NCBI RefSeq assembly: GCF_949628215.1
Contig: NW_027441107.1
Span: 248,001 to 312,000, forward strand
Origin: Phalacrocorax aristotelis
Taxonomy: Eukaryota; Chordata; Aves; Suliformes; Phalacrocoracidae
Length of the DNA: 64,000 nt
Direction: 5' to 3'
The position numbers and the translations under genes are program-made. Below are positions 35,009 to 46,433 of this stretch, piece after piece. The notes under the pieces are model-generated. The model made no database searches. It had not been told where the DNA came from and was given only the letters and a program-made list of their open reading frames with translations. Position 1 is the first letter of the stretch. Each line of letters starts with the position of its first letter.

Positions 35009-35895
35009 GGCCCGGGCCCGGCACGGAGCCGCCCCCCCCCCACCGCGGGGTCGGGCCCGGGCCCGGGCCCGGCACGGAGCCGCCCCCCCCCCCCCCACCC
35101 CGGCCCGGAGCGGCCCGGGCCCGGCCCGGAGCCGCCCCCCCCCCCCCACCCCGGCCCGGAGCGGCCCGGGCCCGGGCCCGGCCCGGAGCCGCCCCCCCCC
35201 CCCCCCCCCCCACCCCGGAGCGGCCCGGGCCCGGCCCGGAGCCGCCCCCCACCCCCACCCCGGCCCGGGCCCGGGGTCGGGCCCGGCACGGAGCCGCCCC
35301 CCCCCCCACCCCGGCCCGGGCCCGGGCCCGGGCCCGGCACGGAGCCGCCGGGCCCGGGCCCGGCACGGAGCCGCCCCCCCCGACCCCGGCCCGGGCCCGG
35401 GCCCGGCACGGAGCCGCCCCCCCCCGACCCCGGCCCGGGCCCGGGCCCGGCACGGAGCCGCCCCCCCCGACCCCGGCCCGGGCCCGGGCCCGGCACGGAG
35501 CCGCCCCCCCCGACCCCGGCCCGGGCCCGGGCCCGGCACGGAGCCGCCCCCCCCGACCCCGGCCCGGGCCCGGGCCCGGCACGGAGCCGCCCCCCCCGAC
35601 CCCGGCCCGGGCCCGGGCCCGGCACGGAGCCGCCCCCCCCGACCCCGGCCCGGGCCCGGGCCCGGCACGGAGCCGCCCCCCCCGACCCCGGCCCGGGCCC
35701 GGGCCCGGCACGGAGCCGCCCCCCCCGACCCCGGCCCGGGCCCGGGCCCGGCACGGAGCCGCCCCCCCCGACCCCGGCCCGGCCCCGGGCCCGGCACGGA
35801 GCCGCCCCCCGCCACCCCGGCCCCGGGCCCGGGCCCGGCACGGAGCCGCCCCCCCCCCACCCCGGCCCCGGGCCCGGGCCCGGCACGGAGCCTCC
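35009..35895 (+). repeat. 43-bp GC minisatellite
   Basis: About 20 tandem units built from GGCACGGAGCCG, a C-run of 7-9, GACCCCGG and CCCGGGCCCGGGCC. GACCCCGG starts at 35382, 35426, 35469, 35512, 35555, 35598, 35641, 35684, 35727 and 35770, a spacing of exactly 43 bp after the first step. The left third is more irregular and holds C-runs of up to 20 (35192-35211). The minus strand is G-rich with many G-runs. Because 43 is not a multiple of 3 and stops are absent, all frames are open (up to 681 codons); these are not genes. Confidence 0.93.
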
Positions 35896-36720
35896 ACCGC
35901 TGCCCGAACTCACTCACCAGCGCTCTCCGGCCCCTGGCCACGGCCGCGCTGCTCTCCCAGGCGGCTGCCGCAGGCGAGGGTCGGGCGCTGCCAGGCCTCC
36001 AGGAGTCCTGAGGAGCTGGCGGCCACCGCAGGGGATGGCTGCCTGCGGTCGGACTGCCGCGGCGCTCCCCGCCCAGCTCCGAGCAGTCTCCGCCGGCCAC
36101 GGGCTTCCCACGCCGGGCCGCAGAGGGGCCCCGGCACCGCAAAGAGACACCTCGCGGCGCAGCCGCCCCACGCACCGCTCCCACCTCCGCTCCGCCGCGC
36201 TGCGCCACCGGAAGCCGGAGCCCCGCGGGGCGGCCCTTAGAGGGCGGCCGGAAGGACCGGCCCCCACCGGCCCCTCCCCCGCGCCGGACCGCCCCCGCGC
36301 CCAGCCGTTGAGCGCCAGCGCCCCCTGCTGGCCGGGCCGCGCTCAGCTCGCGAGGGCGCCGTGGGCCGGGCGGGGGGGGACGCGCCGGCTCGGGGCCAGC
36401 TCCTTTCGGGGCGAGCGAGCGAGCGGGAAACCCCTGCGGGCCCCGGTCACGGCCGGGCAGAGCCGCGCGCCCTCCCAGAGCTGCTCAACGGGGCTGCCCC
36501 TCGTGACACATACCGAGCCGTCCGCGACGGGAGCGGGCAGAGGAGGAAGGGGCCGGCGGCCGCGGGGCCCTGGCCGCAGGCACGGCGAGGGGTGGGGGGC
36601 TGGGGCCCGTGGGGCCGCCCTGCTGGGTCACTGCCCTGCGCCGCACCGCGCTGGGGGCTGGGGCCCGACCGGCGCCGGGGGACCGGGGGCAGCCACGAGC
36701 AGAGGGCCTGAGCTTAGCCA
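35896..36720 (-). promoter_or_regulatory. CpG island with minus-strand donor and CTCF-type site
   Basis: CpG-rich segment right of the minisatellite. Minus-strand donor GAGCGCTG|GTGAGTGAG has its exon side at 35918, so a first exon would run from about 36.3 kb to 35,918 and the minisatellite would lie in intron 1. ETS-like CTTCCGG elements occur near 36208-36255. A strong CTCF match lies at 36313-36332. A bird promoter of unknown gene is the best reading. Confidence 0.5.
36313..36332 (-). promoter_or_regulatory. CTCF-like binding site
   Basis: Minus strand GGCCAGCAGGGGGCGCTGGC closely fits the vertebrate CTCF core (CCASNAGGGGGCGC). It sits at the right edge of the CpG-island promoter beside the 43-bp minisatellite. 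Confidence 0.65.
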
Positions 36721-39700
36721 CGGCCAGCAGAACACCCCGAAGCGTGAGACGCTTGCAAGGCCAAGGTGGTCCTTGGCAATGGGGGCACCTGGGCTCGGCC
36801 TCCGCCTTACCCGTCCTGGGTCTGCGTGGCGTTCCAGGGGAATGGTGTTTTCCTTGTGCGGAAGGTGGGCTGGCCGGTCGGCCGTGCCCCGGCCGTTACC
36901 GATCCTGCCAAAGGCGCTCGCACGCTCTGGCCCATTACTGCTGCGGTGCCGCGCTGTAGCAGAAAGAAGAGGTGTTGTGTTATCTCACAAAAAGCCTCCT
37001 ATGGTCAGTTGAAGAAATAACCTCTTTCCGTGGCACTGGCTCTTTTCGTACAGTCCATAGCCGGCTTTCGGCTTTTGTCTTTACAGCATTCAGTTTGCTT
37101 TCTGCCAAGCTTTCTACCTGCTGTGAAACATTTGGATGGTTTTTTCTTGTTGTTTTTTTTTTCCCCTACTTGCTCCACAACTCCCACACCAACCACCCAG
37201 CGCGGCTCGCCTTTCAGCCCCCAGACCGAGGAGCCTTGCCCTGGGACGGCCCTTACATGTCAGCAGAGTTGTTCCAGCTCTCACCCTGTCCCTACCCAGC
37301 TGAGGACGTCTGTGTCCGTGGGAGGCACCCAGAAACTCCCCCTGCTGCGTGGCAGTCCCCTGCCCCGTCAGAGAAAACTGCGGCAATATCGGCTAAGTTT
37401 AAAAGCGTCGGCAGGAGGTGCAGAATACGTAAATAAAGCGGCGGTTGGCTGCCGGGTATGGGTGCAATATAAATACATTTTGTTTATAGGCCTTCGTGCC
37501 TATTCAGCGTTGAACGGCACCGCAGCCCACCCAGCCCGGGGCTCGGAGAAGGGTCTCTCCAAGGGCACAACCTAAGGCAGCGCAGGAAGCCCAGCTGCCA
37601 CGCTCCCAGTCGCTACGGGACGCTCGCTTACAGTTACACTAACGAGGGTACGGATGAGGCTGGAACTAGCAGAAATGCTGACTCTTCTGGCCTTTTATTC
37701 GTGGAAGGTACAGCGCGCGAGCCTCGGCGGCTCACAGGAGAAGCGTGCAGTGCTGCCTGACTCTCATTCTCAGCTCACGTACTACTGCCAAAGCTCCTGC
37801 CCTGTGCTGTGCCAGATGCCGGCTGGCGTGAGCGCCTGGGCTCCTGAGGGACCCCCTTGTCCTGAGAGCCAGAGGTACTCGCTTCCCTTTGCATGAGGCC
37901 TGTAGGAGATATACCCTGCAATTTTAAAAATCTGTATCAAACGTGGCAGACTCAAAAGAGGGCATTTTTAAAAAGGCAGGTTTGTTTTCTTTTTTAACTT
38001 TACGATCTACAGCCTAGCAAAGAGCTCCCTTTCAGTGTCAGTCGCTTGGCTTTCTCCCCTACTGACGAGGTCCCAGCCGCCCGGTGAGATCTCGCTGGAG
38101 ATATTCTGAGTTTCCCTCGAGTACGTGGCTGCCCTGGCCCGAGGCCAGCGAAGAAGCTGACTTTGCCCGTGCCTGAATCAGCAACACGTCCAGCAGGCGA
38201 CTTGCAGAGCCCAGGGAACCCTCGTAAAGAGGTTTGGGGGTGGGGCGCGCCACATCTGCGGCATCGGCCGTGGGAAAGGACCGGCGCAGTAAAACAGGTG
38301 GGTGAAACCGCGGCGCGCGCCAATACGTGCTGCTGCCTGGGGCATCGCTTTGCTGCGGGTCAAGTCAGATGCTCTCTGTAAGAGCGAGTCAGGGTAAAGG
38401 CAGCAGCAGATTTCTTTTCTGCTCATTTTAACAAAGGCTGGACGGAGCCCATAGAGGAAGGCACTACGCGTCTTGCTGGGTTTGTTTCCCTGCCTTCTCG
38501 TAAGCTGTCGCGGAAACTTGCACGAGGAAAGCCTGTGCAAGCTGATGATGACAGCCACACACGGTTGAAGAGGGAGCAGATGGTGAGAGCAGAGGTACGC
38601 GCTCAGGCTGTGCGCTGGAAGCTAATGCTAATGCTGCAAAATAAAGAGTGGATTTTCTTTTTTGGGTTTAGGTGAGCGCTAAACATTACACGTGCGTGTG
38701 TGCGTGTGTCTCTCGCAGGTTTTTGTCATACACCCCACCCTCCCACCCCAAAAAAACAACCCACACATGCCACGCGTTAAACAGTGGTTTTCCATTGTAC
38801 TTAGACGTGCTTACATCGGTGTGTTGGTTTGTTACTTTTTTTAATGCAGAAACAGCAATACGATAGATTTAATACAGCTAGCAGTTAGACGGGTGTAGCT
38901 TTAGAGCGTCGGCTGTTTACAAAGCAACTGCACACCTTCTTTAACTCACAGTTTAAACAAATGAACTTGCAGTGCATCACACGTGCTTTGTACAGTCACG
39001 TTCCACACGGCAGGCCAGATGCTTCACCCTGCCTTGTCCTTGTTCCCCCGACTCCGACGGGACCGCCGAGGCCATCCTGGGGACAGCGCCGCTTTCTAGC
39101 AGCTGGGTTGCTTGCCTGGACGCCCCACAGACAAACAGTCATTTCCCCACTGAACCTCTTCTCAAATATTTTCCTACCCCTGCAGGCCCCACGTCCTTTG
39201 GTTCATATTTCCTTTTTTCCGGGCTTTATGCACAGGACCGATGATTTCCAGAAATAGAAACAGAGGCTGATTCAGTCCAGGCTAAACATTCTCTGACCTA
39301 AACCAAACTGCCTTCGAAGAGATAGCTGTACTGTGGGCACCACCTCGGGAACAGAAGTTGCCCTGTCATAAAAAAAAAAAAAAAAAAAAAGAAGGAAAAC
39401 AAGGCATTTCAGGCTGAGGAGGCTGAGCGGTGTGCTGGGGGCGGTGGGGAGTTGGAAAGAAACAGTTCAGACGATCAGAGCGAGCTTAGCGTTGCAAAGC
39501 GTGCCATTATTTTTAATTTGGCAGTCAGAAGAAAATAGATTCCGACACTGATTTCCTGTGTGCTGCGGGAGTTCTCGCCTCAGCATTCCTGTGCACCATT
39601 TTACTTTTGTGTCCCGTCTGCTTTGCTTTTGCGCTGTAGCTCTCCGGTTCTAGCTACGCTTCCCACCACCCCCGTTACTCTTTGACAAGCCCAGCTCTCA

Positions 39701-40639
39701 CTGTGCTTCCCTTCCCGTATGCGCGTGCAGGGAAAAGCCCGCGCGTCTGCCACTACAGGACACGCTCTGGGAGGCAGGAGAGATGACGACGCTCCCTGAC
39801 AGAGGACACAGCTGAGGGGCGGTCCGCCGGGGCTGGGGAGATGGCAGCACCTTCCCTCAGCTGCCCCATCCGAGCACGGGTGCAGGTGAGCACTGAGGAG
39901 AGACAAGCAGGCAGGAGCCGCAGAGCGAGAGAGAAAATAAAATTCACGGGTGGGTGCTACTTACGTCTCATTTTTAGCGCAAGGGATGAATTCTCAGCAC
40001 ATTCTTGGAGCTGCCCCTTTGGGACTCACGGAGAAGAGGGAGGTTGGCCACGCGGTGCAGCCCAGCTCTGCTTCCCCTAAATGGTTTTACTGTTCAGGTG
40101 TTGCCCTAATCTGGCCGGTACCCCTGCAAAGAGTTTGGGATTTCTGCTGCCTCTCCGGGCCAGCCGCAGACCCTGACTTCATCGCAGCGAATGACCCTGC
40201 ACTCCTCAGAGCGGTTGCCGAGTCACATCCCGCTGCCTTCCCTGCAGAACTGGAGACCCTTTTTCAGCCCTTGCCCCCTCTTCTCTCAGCTCGTTGCCCA
40301 TCCCTTTTTCAGGGCCGGCACCGATCCCGCCTCCAGCTCGCCCTGTCTCCACCTGCGAGCGCCCAACAGGAGCTAAATGTCTCCTCAAGGACGCACGGAA
40401 GAGACGCGCAGGCAACCCAGCACAGACCCCCTGCAAACATCTTCTTTCCATTTTCTTTCCTCTCCTGACACGAAGAGATGACTTAGGAAAAGCGTACTGC
40501 TCGCATTTCACCTGCACTGCTTCTACTTTCACTTTCGCTCTCCTTGGCAGTAATTAATAGCGGTGGTTGGGGAGGGCTGGGGCATTCCCCCAAAGCGGCT
40601 GCAGTTACATCCGGGCGGTTGTGGCACTCCATTAGCTTT
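36721..40639. other. Low-copy spacer, no gene recognised
   Basis: About 3.9 kb of mostly unique DNA. A poly-A stretch of about 21 lies at 39369-39390. CAATATAAATAC near 37467 and AATAAA hexamers near 37431 and 38640 are isolated. (GTGTGC)-like sequence lies near 38694-38708. I see no CR1 tail, known coding exon or RNA gene. Confidence 0.4.
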
Positions 40640-41135
40640 GTCATTTTAAATCTAAATCTTCTGGAATTGTTAGTTCTCGTCAGGAATCACCCGCACCTGC
40701 AAATTTTCTTAATGCCTACGCTTGAACCCAGCCACTGTTTAACAGCTCACCTTTATTTCTGTTCATTTAAGAATCTAAAGCTTCGTTTACTGCTTGGGTT
40801 GGAAGCAGGAGCTGTCGCTGCCTCTGAACTTTCTAACAGCCCTGTTACAATTTCAGTATTACCCACTCCCAATTTAGCTTTCCAGTTCAATTTTCATTGT
40901 AGATTCTAAAACTGTCCTTATTTTGTTTCTGATCAGGAGTCATTAATGCCTGCAGTTGATGTAATAACGGCTGTATTTAGATTGAGCTATTAATGACTCG
41001 CAACTCTATTTATGGCATAAAAAAGGACTGCCTTTATTTTTTTTTTAATTACAGATTAGGAATAATGACTGCCTGGTTTGCTCAGTAATAGGTGCGATTA
41101 AATTTAGTCACGACTCCTCCCTAAATAAAATGTAT
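40640..41135. other. AT-rich block with homeobox-like motifs
   Basis: Low-CpG AT-rich sequence with TTAATGCC, GATGTAATAACGG, GAGCTATTAATGACTCG, TTTATGGCATAAAA and TTAATTACAG. The dense, nonrepetitive TAAT motifs resemble vertebrate conserved noncoding elements. This is an impression from composition and motifs, not from alignment. Confidence 0.3.
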
Positions 41136-41246
41136 TTATTTGCACTCTAACAATTTAACCTTCCCTTTACCGGCCAGGGGCACCGACAAGTGCCCGTGCG
41201 TACCTCCGCTCCCCCTGCGCCGGCTCCCCAGGGAACAGCCTCTTAC

Positions 41247-41309
41247 CCTGACCAGAGCCTGCAGCGGCCCGTTGTCGTCCCAGCTCCTTGCCCTCGAGAA
41301 AGCGGCCGC
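41247..41309 (-). other. Minus-strand exon-like segment (63 nt)
   Basis: Acceptor CTGCTGCCGCTTCAG, 63 nt (21 codons, open), donor GTCAGG|GTAAGAGG, all on the minus strand. It lies 277 nt downstream of the donor of the 41.6-kb CpG island, so the two could be exons 1 and 2 of one transcript. Confidence 0.35.
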
Positions 41310-41559
41310 CTGAAGCGGCAGCAGATCCGCTGCTGCCCAAAGGGGACGGAAATGGCGCGGGGTAAATGATAATATGAAATGATAAATGAATGAAATGATC
41401 TCACAAGGGGGAAGAAAACCAGCAAAGCAAAAAACAAACCCCAAACAGAACACCATACCACTAAACCGTCTCACCGCCCCCTCAGCGCCCGAAACAACAT
41501 CCCGGGAGAAAAAAAGCAAAGCAGGCCACAAGGGACCTTTCTAGTACAGATGCTGCCAA

Positions 41560-42080
41560 AGAGTGCCAAGCTCTGGAATCCTTACCTCAGGCAACGCCTC
41601 CGCTTCTCTAAACGCCAGAGCACGCCTGCCCGGGGGGCTGAGACAGCCCCAAAGCTGCGACCGCCCGAGGGAACACGGGAGCACCGACGGCAGAGAAGCC
41701 CAGGGGCAGCAAGAGCTGCCCGAGCCCCGGCTGGGGCTCTTCGACCCCCGGGCCCCGCCCCCGCCCTTCCCACAGCGCCCCGCAAAAGGGGCGGGCCGAG
41801 CCCCCCCGAGGGATGAAGGCTCGCAGGGTGGCAGCAGAGAGCAAAGTGCACCGCACAGCACCAAAGTGGGTGGGTGGGGCCAGGTGGGTCGGACATCAGA
41901 CGGCCCGCCTGCCCATCGCCGGGGGCAGGGCCCGTTGCTAAGAGCGTGGCGAGGGGTATCAGGACCGCCCTCAACGGGCTATCGCAAGGGGTCAACACCT
42001 GTCGCTAGGGGCTGTGCCTACACGGTTCCGGCCCCCACGGTGACGTCACCACGTAGCGTGCGGGGGGTCACTAAGTGGCG
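41560..42080 (-). promoter_or_regulatory. CpG island with minus-strand donor
   Basis: GC-rich island whose left edge holds the minus-strand donor TTGCCTGAG|GTAAGGATT (exon side at 41586). The minus frame 41541-41864 has an ATG and reads to the donor, but I do not recognise the product. The NRF1-motif minisatellite directly upstream on the minus strand could act as its promoter array. Confidence 0.5.
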
Positions 42081-42084
42081 TGGA

Positions 42085-43910
42085 GAAGTGAGCGCGGCAA
42101 AATGTCGCTACAGCCCGTGCACGGCTGCTGGCTGCAGTACCGCAGTTTGGTCGCACGGTGGCAGCAGAGAGCTAAAAGGTCGCCACTGCGCATGCGCGGC
42201 TGCCCACCTGCGGTACGAGGGTTTGGGCGCTCGGTGGAAGTAGGGGGCAGAAAATAAAGCGCCACCGCGCATACGGAACTGCCTGGCTGCAGTACCGGCA
42301 TCTGCTTGCACGGTGGGAGCAGCGACCAGAGGAAAACTTCAGCCTGGGGAACGGGCAGCTTCCCGTCTGCAGTACCCGGTTTTGATCGACCGGTGACTGC
42401 CGCGATCGGGTAAGGGGCGGGTGGAAATCTCTACCAGGGTAGCGCAGCTCCCGCCTGCAGTCCCGGGGTTCGGTCGCTTGGTGGAAGCAGCGAGCAGAAT
42501 ACAAAGGGTGGCCACTGCGCATGCGCGGCTGCCCACCTGCAGTACCGCGGTCTGATCGCACGGTGGCAGCAGAGAGCAGAAAGAGACGCCACTGCGCATG
42601 CGCGCCTCTCCACCTGCAGTACCGCTGTTTGATCGCACGGTGGCAGCAGAGAGCATGAAGAGACGCCACTGCGCATGCGCGGCTACCCACCTGCAGTACC
42701 GCGGTCTGGTCGCACGGTGGCAGCAGAGAGCAGAAAGAGGCGCCACTGCGCATGCGCGGCCGCCCACCTGCAGTACCCGGGCTTGATCGCACGGTGGCAG
42801 CAGAGAGCAAAAGGCGCCACTGCGCATGCGCGGCTGCCCACCTGCAGTACCGCGGTCTGATCGCACGGTGGCAGCAGAGAGCAGAAAGAGGCGCCACTGC
42901 GCATGCGCGGCTGCCCACCTGCAGTACCCGGGCTTGATCGCACGGTGGCAGCAGCGACCAGCAGAAAAGGCGCCACAGCGCATGCGCGGCTGCCCACCTG
43001 CAGTACCCGGGTCTGATCGCACGGTGGCAGCAGCGAGCAGGAAGAGGCGCCACTGCGCATGCGCGGCTGCCCAGCTGCACTACGAGGGCTTGGGCGGGCG
43101 GTGGAAGCAGGGGCAGAAAGTAAAGCGCCACAGTGCATACGGAACTGCCTGGCTGCAGTACCGGCATCTGCTTGCACGGTGGCAGCAGCGACCAGCGGAA
43201 AACCGTCACCGTCGGGAACGGGCGGCTGCCCGTCTGCAGTACCCGGTTTTGAGCGCTCGGTGACTGCCGCGAGCAGGGTAGCGGAGCTCCCCCCGTGCTG
43301 TTCCGCGGTTCGGTCGCTCGGTGGCAGCAGCGAGCACAAAAAGGCGCCACTGCGCATGCGCGGCTGCCCACGTGCAATACCGCTGTTTGGTCGCACGGTG
43401 GTAGCAGAGAGCACAAAGGCGCCACTGCGCATGCGCGGCCGCCCACCTGCAGTACCGCGGTTTGATCGCTCGGTGGCAGCAGCGAGCACAAAAAGGCGCC
43501 ACTGCGCATGCGCGGCTGCCCACCTGCACTGCGAGCGTTTGGGCGGTCGGTGGAAGCAGGGGCAGAAAGTAAAGCGCCACTGTGCATACGGAACTGCCTG
43601 GCTGCAGTACCGGAATCTGCTTGCACGGTGGCAGCAGCGACCAGCGGAAAAACTTCACCCTCGGGAACGGGCGGCTGCCCGTCTGCAGTACCCGGTTTTG
43701 AGCGCTCGGTGACTGCCGCGAGCAGGGTAGCGCAGCTGGCCCCCGCTGTTCCGCGGTTCGGTCGCTCGGTGGCAGCAGCGAGCAGTGACACATCGTCGCC
43801 ACTGCGCATGCGTCTGTTCCGGGTGCGGTACCGCACTTTGGCCGCACGGTGTCAGCAGGGTCCACCATCGCCACTCCGCATGCGCGATTCCCGGCTGCCG
43901 TAGCACAGCA
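42085..43910 (+). repeat. 77-bp minisatellite carrying NRF1-type palindromes
   Basis: About 24 tandem units of about 77 bp. The typical unit holds CGCCACTGCGCATGCGCGGC, TGCCCACCTGCAGTACC and GATCGCACGGTGGCAGCAG. TGCGCATGCGC is perfect at 42187, 42516, 42593, 42670, 42747, 42821, 42898, 43054, 43351, 43426 and 43503, with variants at 42977, 43803 and 43875. It fits the NRF1 consensus YGCGCAYGCGCR. Three derived subunits without the palindrome (CATACGGAACTGCCTGGCTG; CGGCTGCCCGTCTGCAGTAC; GAGCAGGGTAGCG) form a block seen at about 42240-42515, 43100-43350 and 43575-43800, giving a higher-order repeat. Confidence 0.92.
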
Positions 43911-44004
43911 CGGCGGCAGCGGCACGACGTCCGTGACTCTTCTCTGGGGCAAGACCCGCGCCGGCTCTGGGTCACGTTCGCCGGGATAACGGAACTGTTA
44001 CTGC

Positions 44005-44300
44005 GTGCGCAGAGCTCATGTTTCTCTGCACCTTCCCCACTCCCGCAGCCCCAGCAGTGTCAGTCGTTGCCTCCGCACCGCCCACCACCAAAGTGCCTCG
44101 AGCATTTTAGTCCTTCCGTCTCGACTGCTTTAAAAATCAGGTGGCCGTTACCGTCCTCCCTCCTGCCCCACTCACCCCCACCCCACGCCCTAGGGAGGAG
44201 AAGCAGCACAAACGACCTGGGGAGAAAGGTCCCCTTTCCCACCCCCCCGGAGTGAGCCCCATCAGTTGCTGTAGGCCTGCGGCATCAGGGCTGTGACAGG
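44005..44300 (+). repeat. R2 low-copy repeat, copy 2, left part
   Basis: Homologous to 30045-30330. It follows the 77-bp minisatellite just as copy 1 follows the single unit at 29932. The homology stops at GGCATCAGGGCTGTGACAGGG. Confidence 0.78.
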
Positions 44301-45040
44301 GAGAGCAGCAAGTCAACAGGTCCTAGAGGGTTAAAGAAGAAAATCAATCAGGGGAACACAGCTGCCCTTCCGAAGGCAGGCTGCCTGGGGTGAGGGGGGC
44401 AGCTGTGCGTCAGGGCACGGGGCAGCCAGGCAGACCAGGTGCCAGTGGCTGACCTGCAAAGGACTTGTGCGCTGCTGAGCCTTGGGCTTCGTTGGCTTGG
44501 CAGCGCCTCGCCTCGCCTCTGCACTGCCAGCACCCTGCTCTGCTCATCCTGCGTAAGCATAAGGCTTCAGCGAGCACAGAACAGGAGGCCAGGGAGAGGG
44601 AGGACGTCACCGGGGAAAAAAAGAGTCATGCGGGGGGGCCATGTCAGGGGAAAGCGTTTGGGAGGGCACAGACACACGCAGAGGGAGGGCGGGGGAGGAG
44701 GCGGACACCGCTGGACAGGGGCATGTCTGGGCAGACACGCCACGGGGAACATGCATGGGGATGACTGACACCAGGGGGTCCCCCCAGGATAATCCACAAC
44801 GGGCAACTCACCTGGGCTAACCTGCAGCAGGTGATCCGCTCCAGATAACTGACCCGCTCCGGCGAATCCATTCCAGATAAGCCCCAGCAATGCCCCTCAA
44901 ACTGCCGGTGTTTCACCCCAAATTTTCCCCAGTTTAGGGTTTTCGGTGGGTTTATTTAGTTTTGGTGATTTCCGGTTGGATGGTTTGGCTTTTTTTGTTG
45001 TTGTTCGGGTTACTTTGGTTTTGTTCGTTTGGGGTTTTTT
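44301..45040. other. Segment interrupting R2 copy 2
   Basis: About 740 bp absent from copy 1, ending near the T-rich GGGGTTTTTTTTTTTTTTTG. It has no terminal repeats or recognisable transposon features. It could be an insertion here or a deletion in copy 1. A GC-rich AGAGGGAGGGCGGGGGAGG stretch lies near 44680. No gene recognised. Confidence 0.45.
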
Positions 45041-45054
45041 TTTTTTTTTGCTTT

Positions 45055-45440
45055 TCCATAAGGTAAAAGTTGGGATTGCTTTTCCAAACGGTTCACTTCC
45101 GGGTTTTTTTCACCCTTTCCACAACATTGAAATTGGCGATTTTTTGCTTTTGTGCATGAGAATGGTTAGCAGGGTTCCGCCCCCCCACCCCCGCTTTTTT
45201 TACCCCCCTCCTTTCCAACTGCACAAACCCAGCAGGAGTGGGCTTTCCCAAGAGCCCCGAATTGTTTTCTTTCCCCCAAACCTGTTTGGGGTTTTTCACC
45301 CCCCATTGCAGACCCAGACTCAGGGGCTTTGGAGTGTGTGTCTGCCCTGGCAGCAGCTCCCAGGCTGCCTACGCAGCCCCAGAGGGGAAAGTCCCCATTT
45401 GGGGGAATCGGCCCCAAATCGGGATGGGAGAAGGAGAACG
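45055..45440 (+). repeat. R2 low-copy repeat, copy 2, right part
   Basis: Homologous to about 30380-30760 (GGGATTGCTTTTCCAAACGG, TGCATGAGAATGGTTAGCAG, AGCCCCAGAGGGGAAAGTCC). The plus-strand acceptor of copy 1 is lost here (TTTCCAACTGC for TTTCCAGCTGC). Confidence 0.8.
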
Positions 45441-45519
45441 GGGAAGGGGCAGCATTTGAAAGCGCTTTTGTGCCTTCAGTTGATTGGGGGGTGGGCTGTG
45501 TGTCTAATTTTTAAATCTT

Positions 45520-46200
45520 CTCTATAAACATCTCTATCAACGTGGTTTCTTTGCATTTTAAAACCTTACATAGCATAGACATTTGCACTATGTGTCTACT
45601 TACACATCCTTACGGAGTACATCTATATTTTATATATACTATCTGTTTTACATTTACATACAACATCTGTTTAGACTTAGCTATTATATTTACACTTACA
45701 CCTATTTAGGCTATTTACACTTACACAGAATATCTCTTTACACATACCTGTTTAGACTTCCATATTAACACGTACATAAAACAGCTATTTAGGCTAGCTA
45801 TCTGCTTACTTACCCTTTGACACTTCAATCTTTTTCGACTTCTCTATTTAGACATCTACTTACAGTTATACCTCGGCTTATTTCACTCTATATAACCTCT
45901 ATTTAGATTACACATCTACTTAGACTATGTAACACACACTAAGCGTAGATGCTCGCTCTAGTCAGACTTTCTTCTGCTTTGAATTCCTTCATCTATCCTT
46001 TTCACTTTAAACTCCTTTATTTTTTGATCTAGATATATAGACGGTCGAGTTACTTTTGTGTTTTAAAACCCTGCATCTCGATGCAGAATTTTTGTATCCC
46101 GAAATCCGTTATATAATATAGGAGAGATAAGTTCTTATCTCAAAATCCCTTTATGCATCTATAAATTAATATTACACATGTCAATATATATAAGAGGTTT
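45520..46200 (+). repeat. AT-rich degenerate short-repeat island
   Basis: Phrases such as TTTACACTTACAC, CTATTTAGAC, CTACTTACAC and TTAGGCTAGCTAT recur without fixed spacing. The block is sharply AT-rich against GC-rich neighbours. It is probably a decayed simple repeat, and no gene is visible. Confidence 0.6.
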
Positions 46201-46433
46201 TTGTAATAGCCCCCCTGAATTTTCAGGCATTTTGGGGCTGTAACCCCCCTTTTTGGGGGGGAACCCCTACATGACGCCCCCACTCACCTGTTCCTCTGAC
46301 GCATTATCAGCTCCCCCAGTGACACCGGGGCACCCCACATGACATCATCACACCCCCCCCAGGACTCCCCCAATTTTATTCACCCCCAAGAAGGGCACTA
46401 AACAAGGGAACCTGCTCCAACCTGCAGCTCATT

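Noticed and set aside
34967-37012. Plus-strand 681-codon frame and overlapping frames of 300-485 codons
   Set aside because: They span the 43-bp GC repeat, where stops are impossible in several frames; the product is only Pro/Gly/Arg/Ala low complexity.
42172-43836. Minus-strand 554-codon open frame
   Set aside because: It is the translation of the 77-bp minisatellite, which lacks stops; other frames and the plus strand are also open over hundreds of bases. No start context or non-repeat domain.
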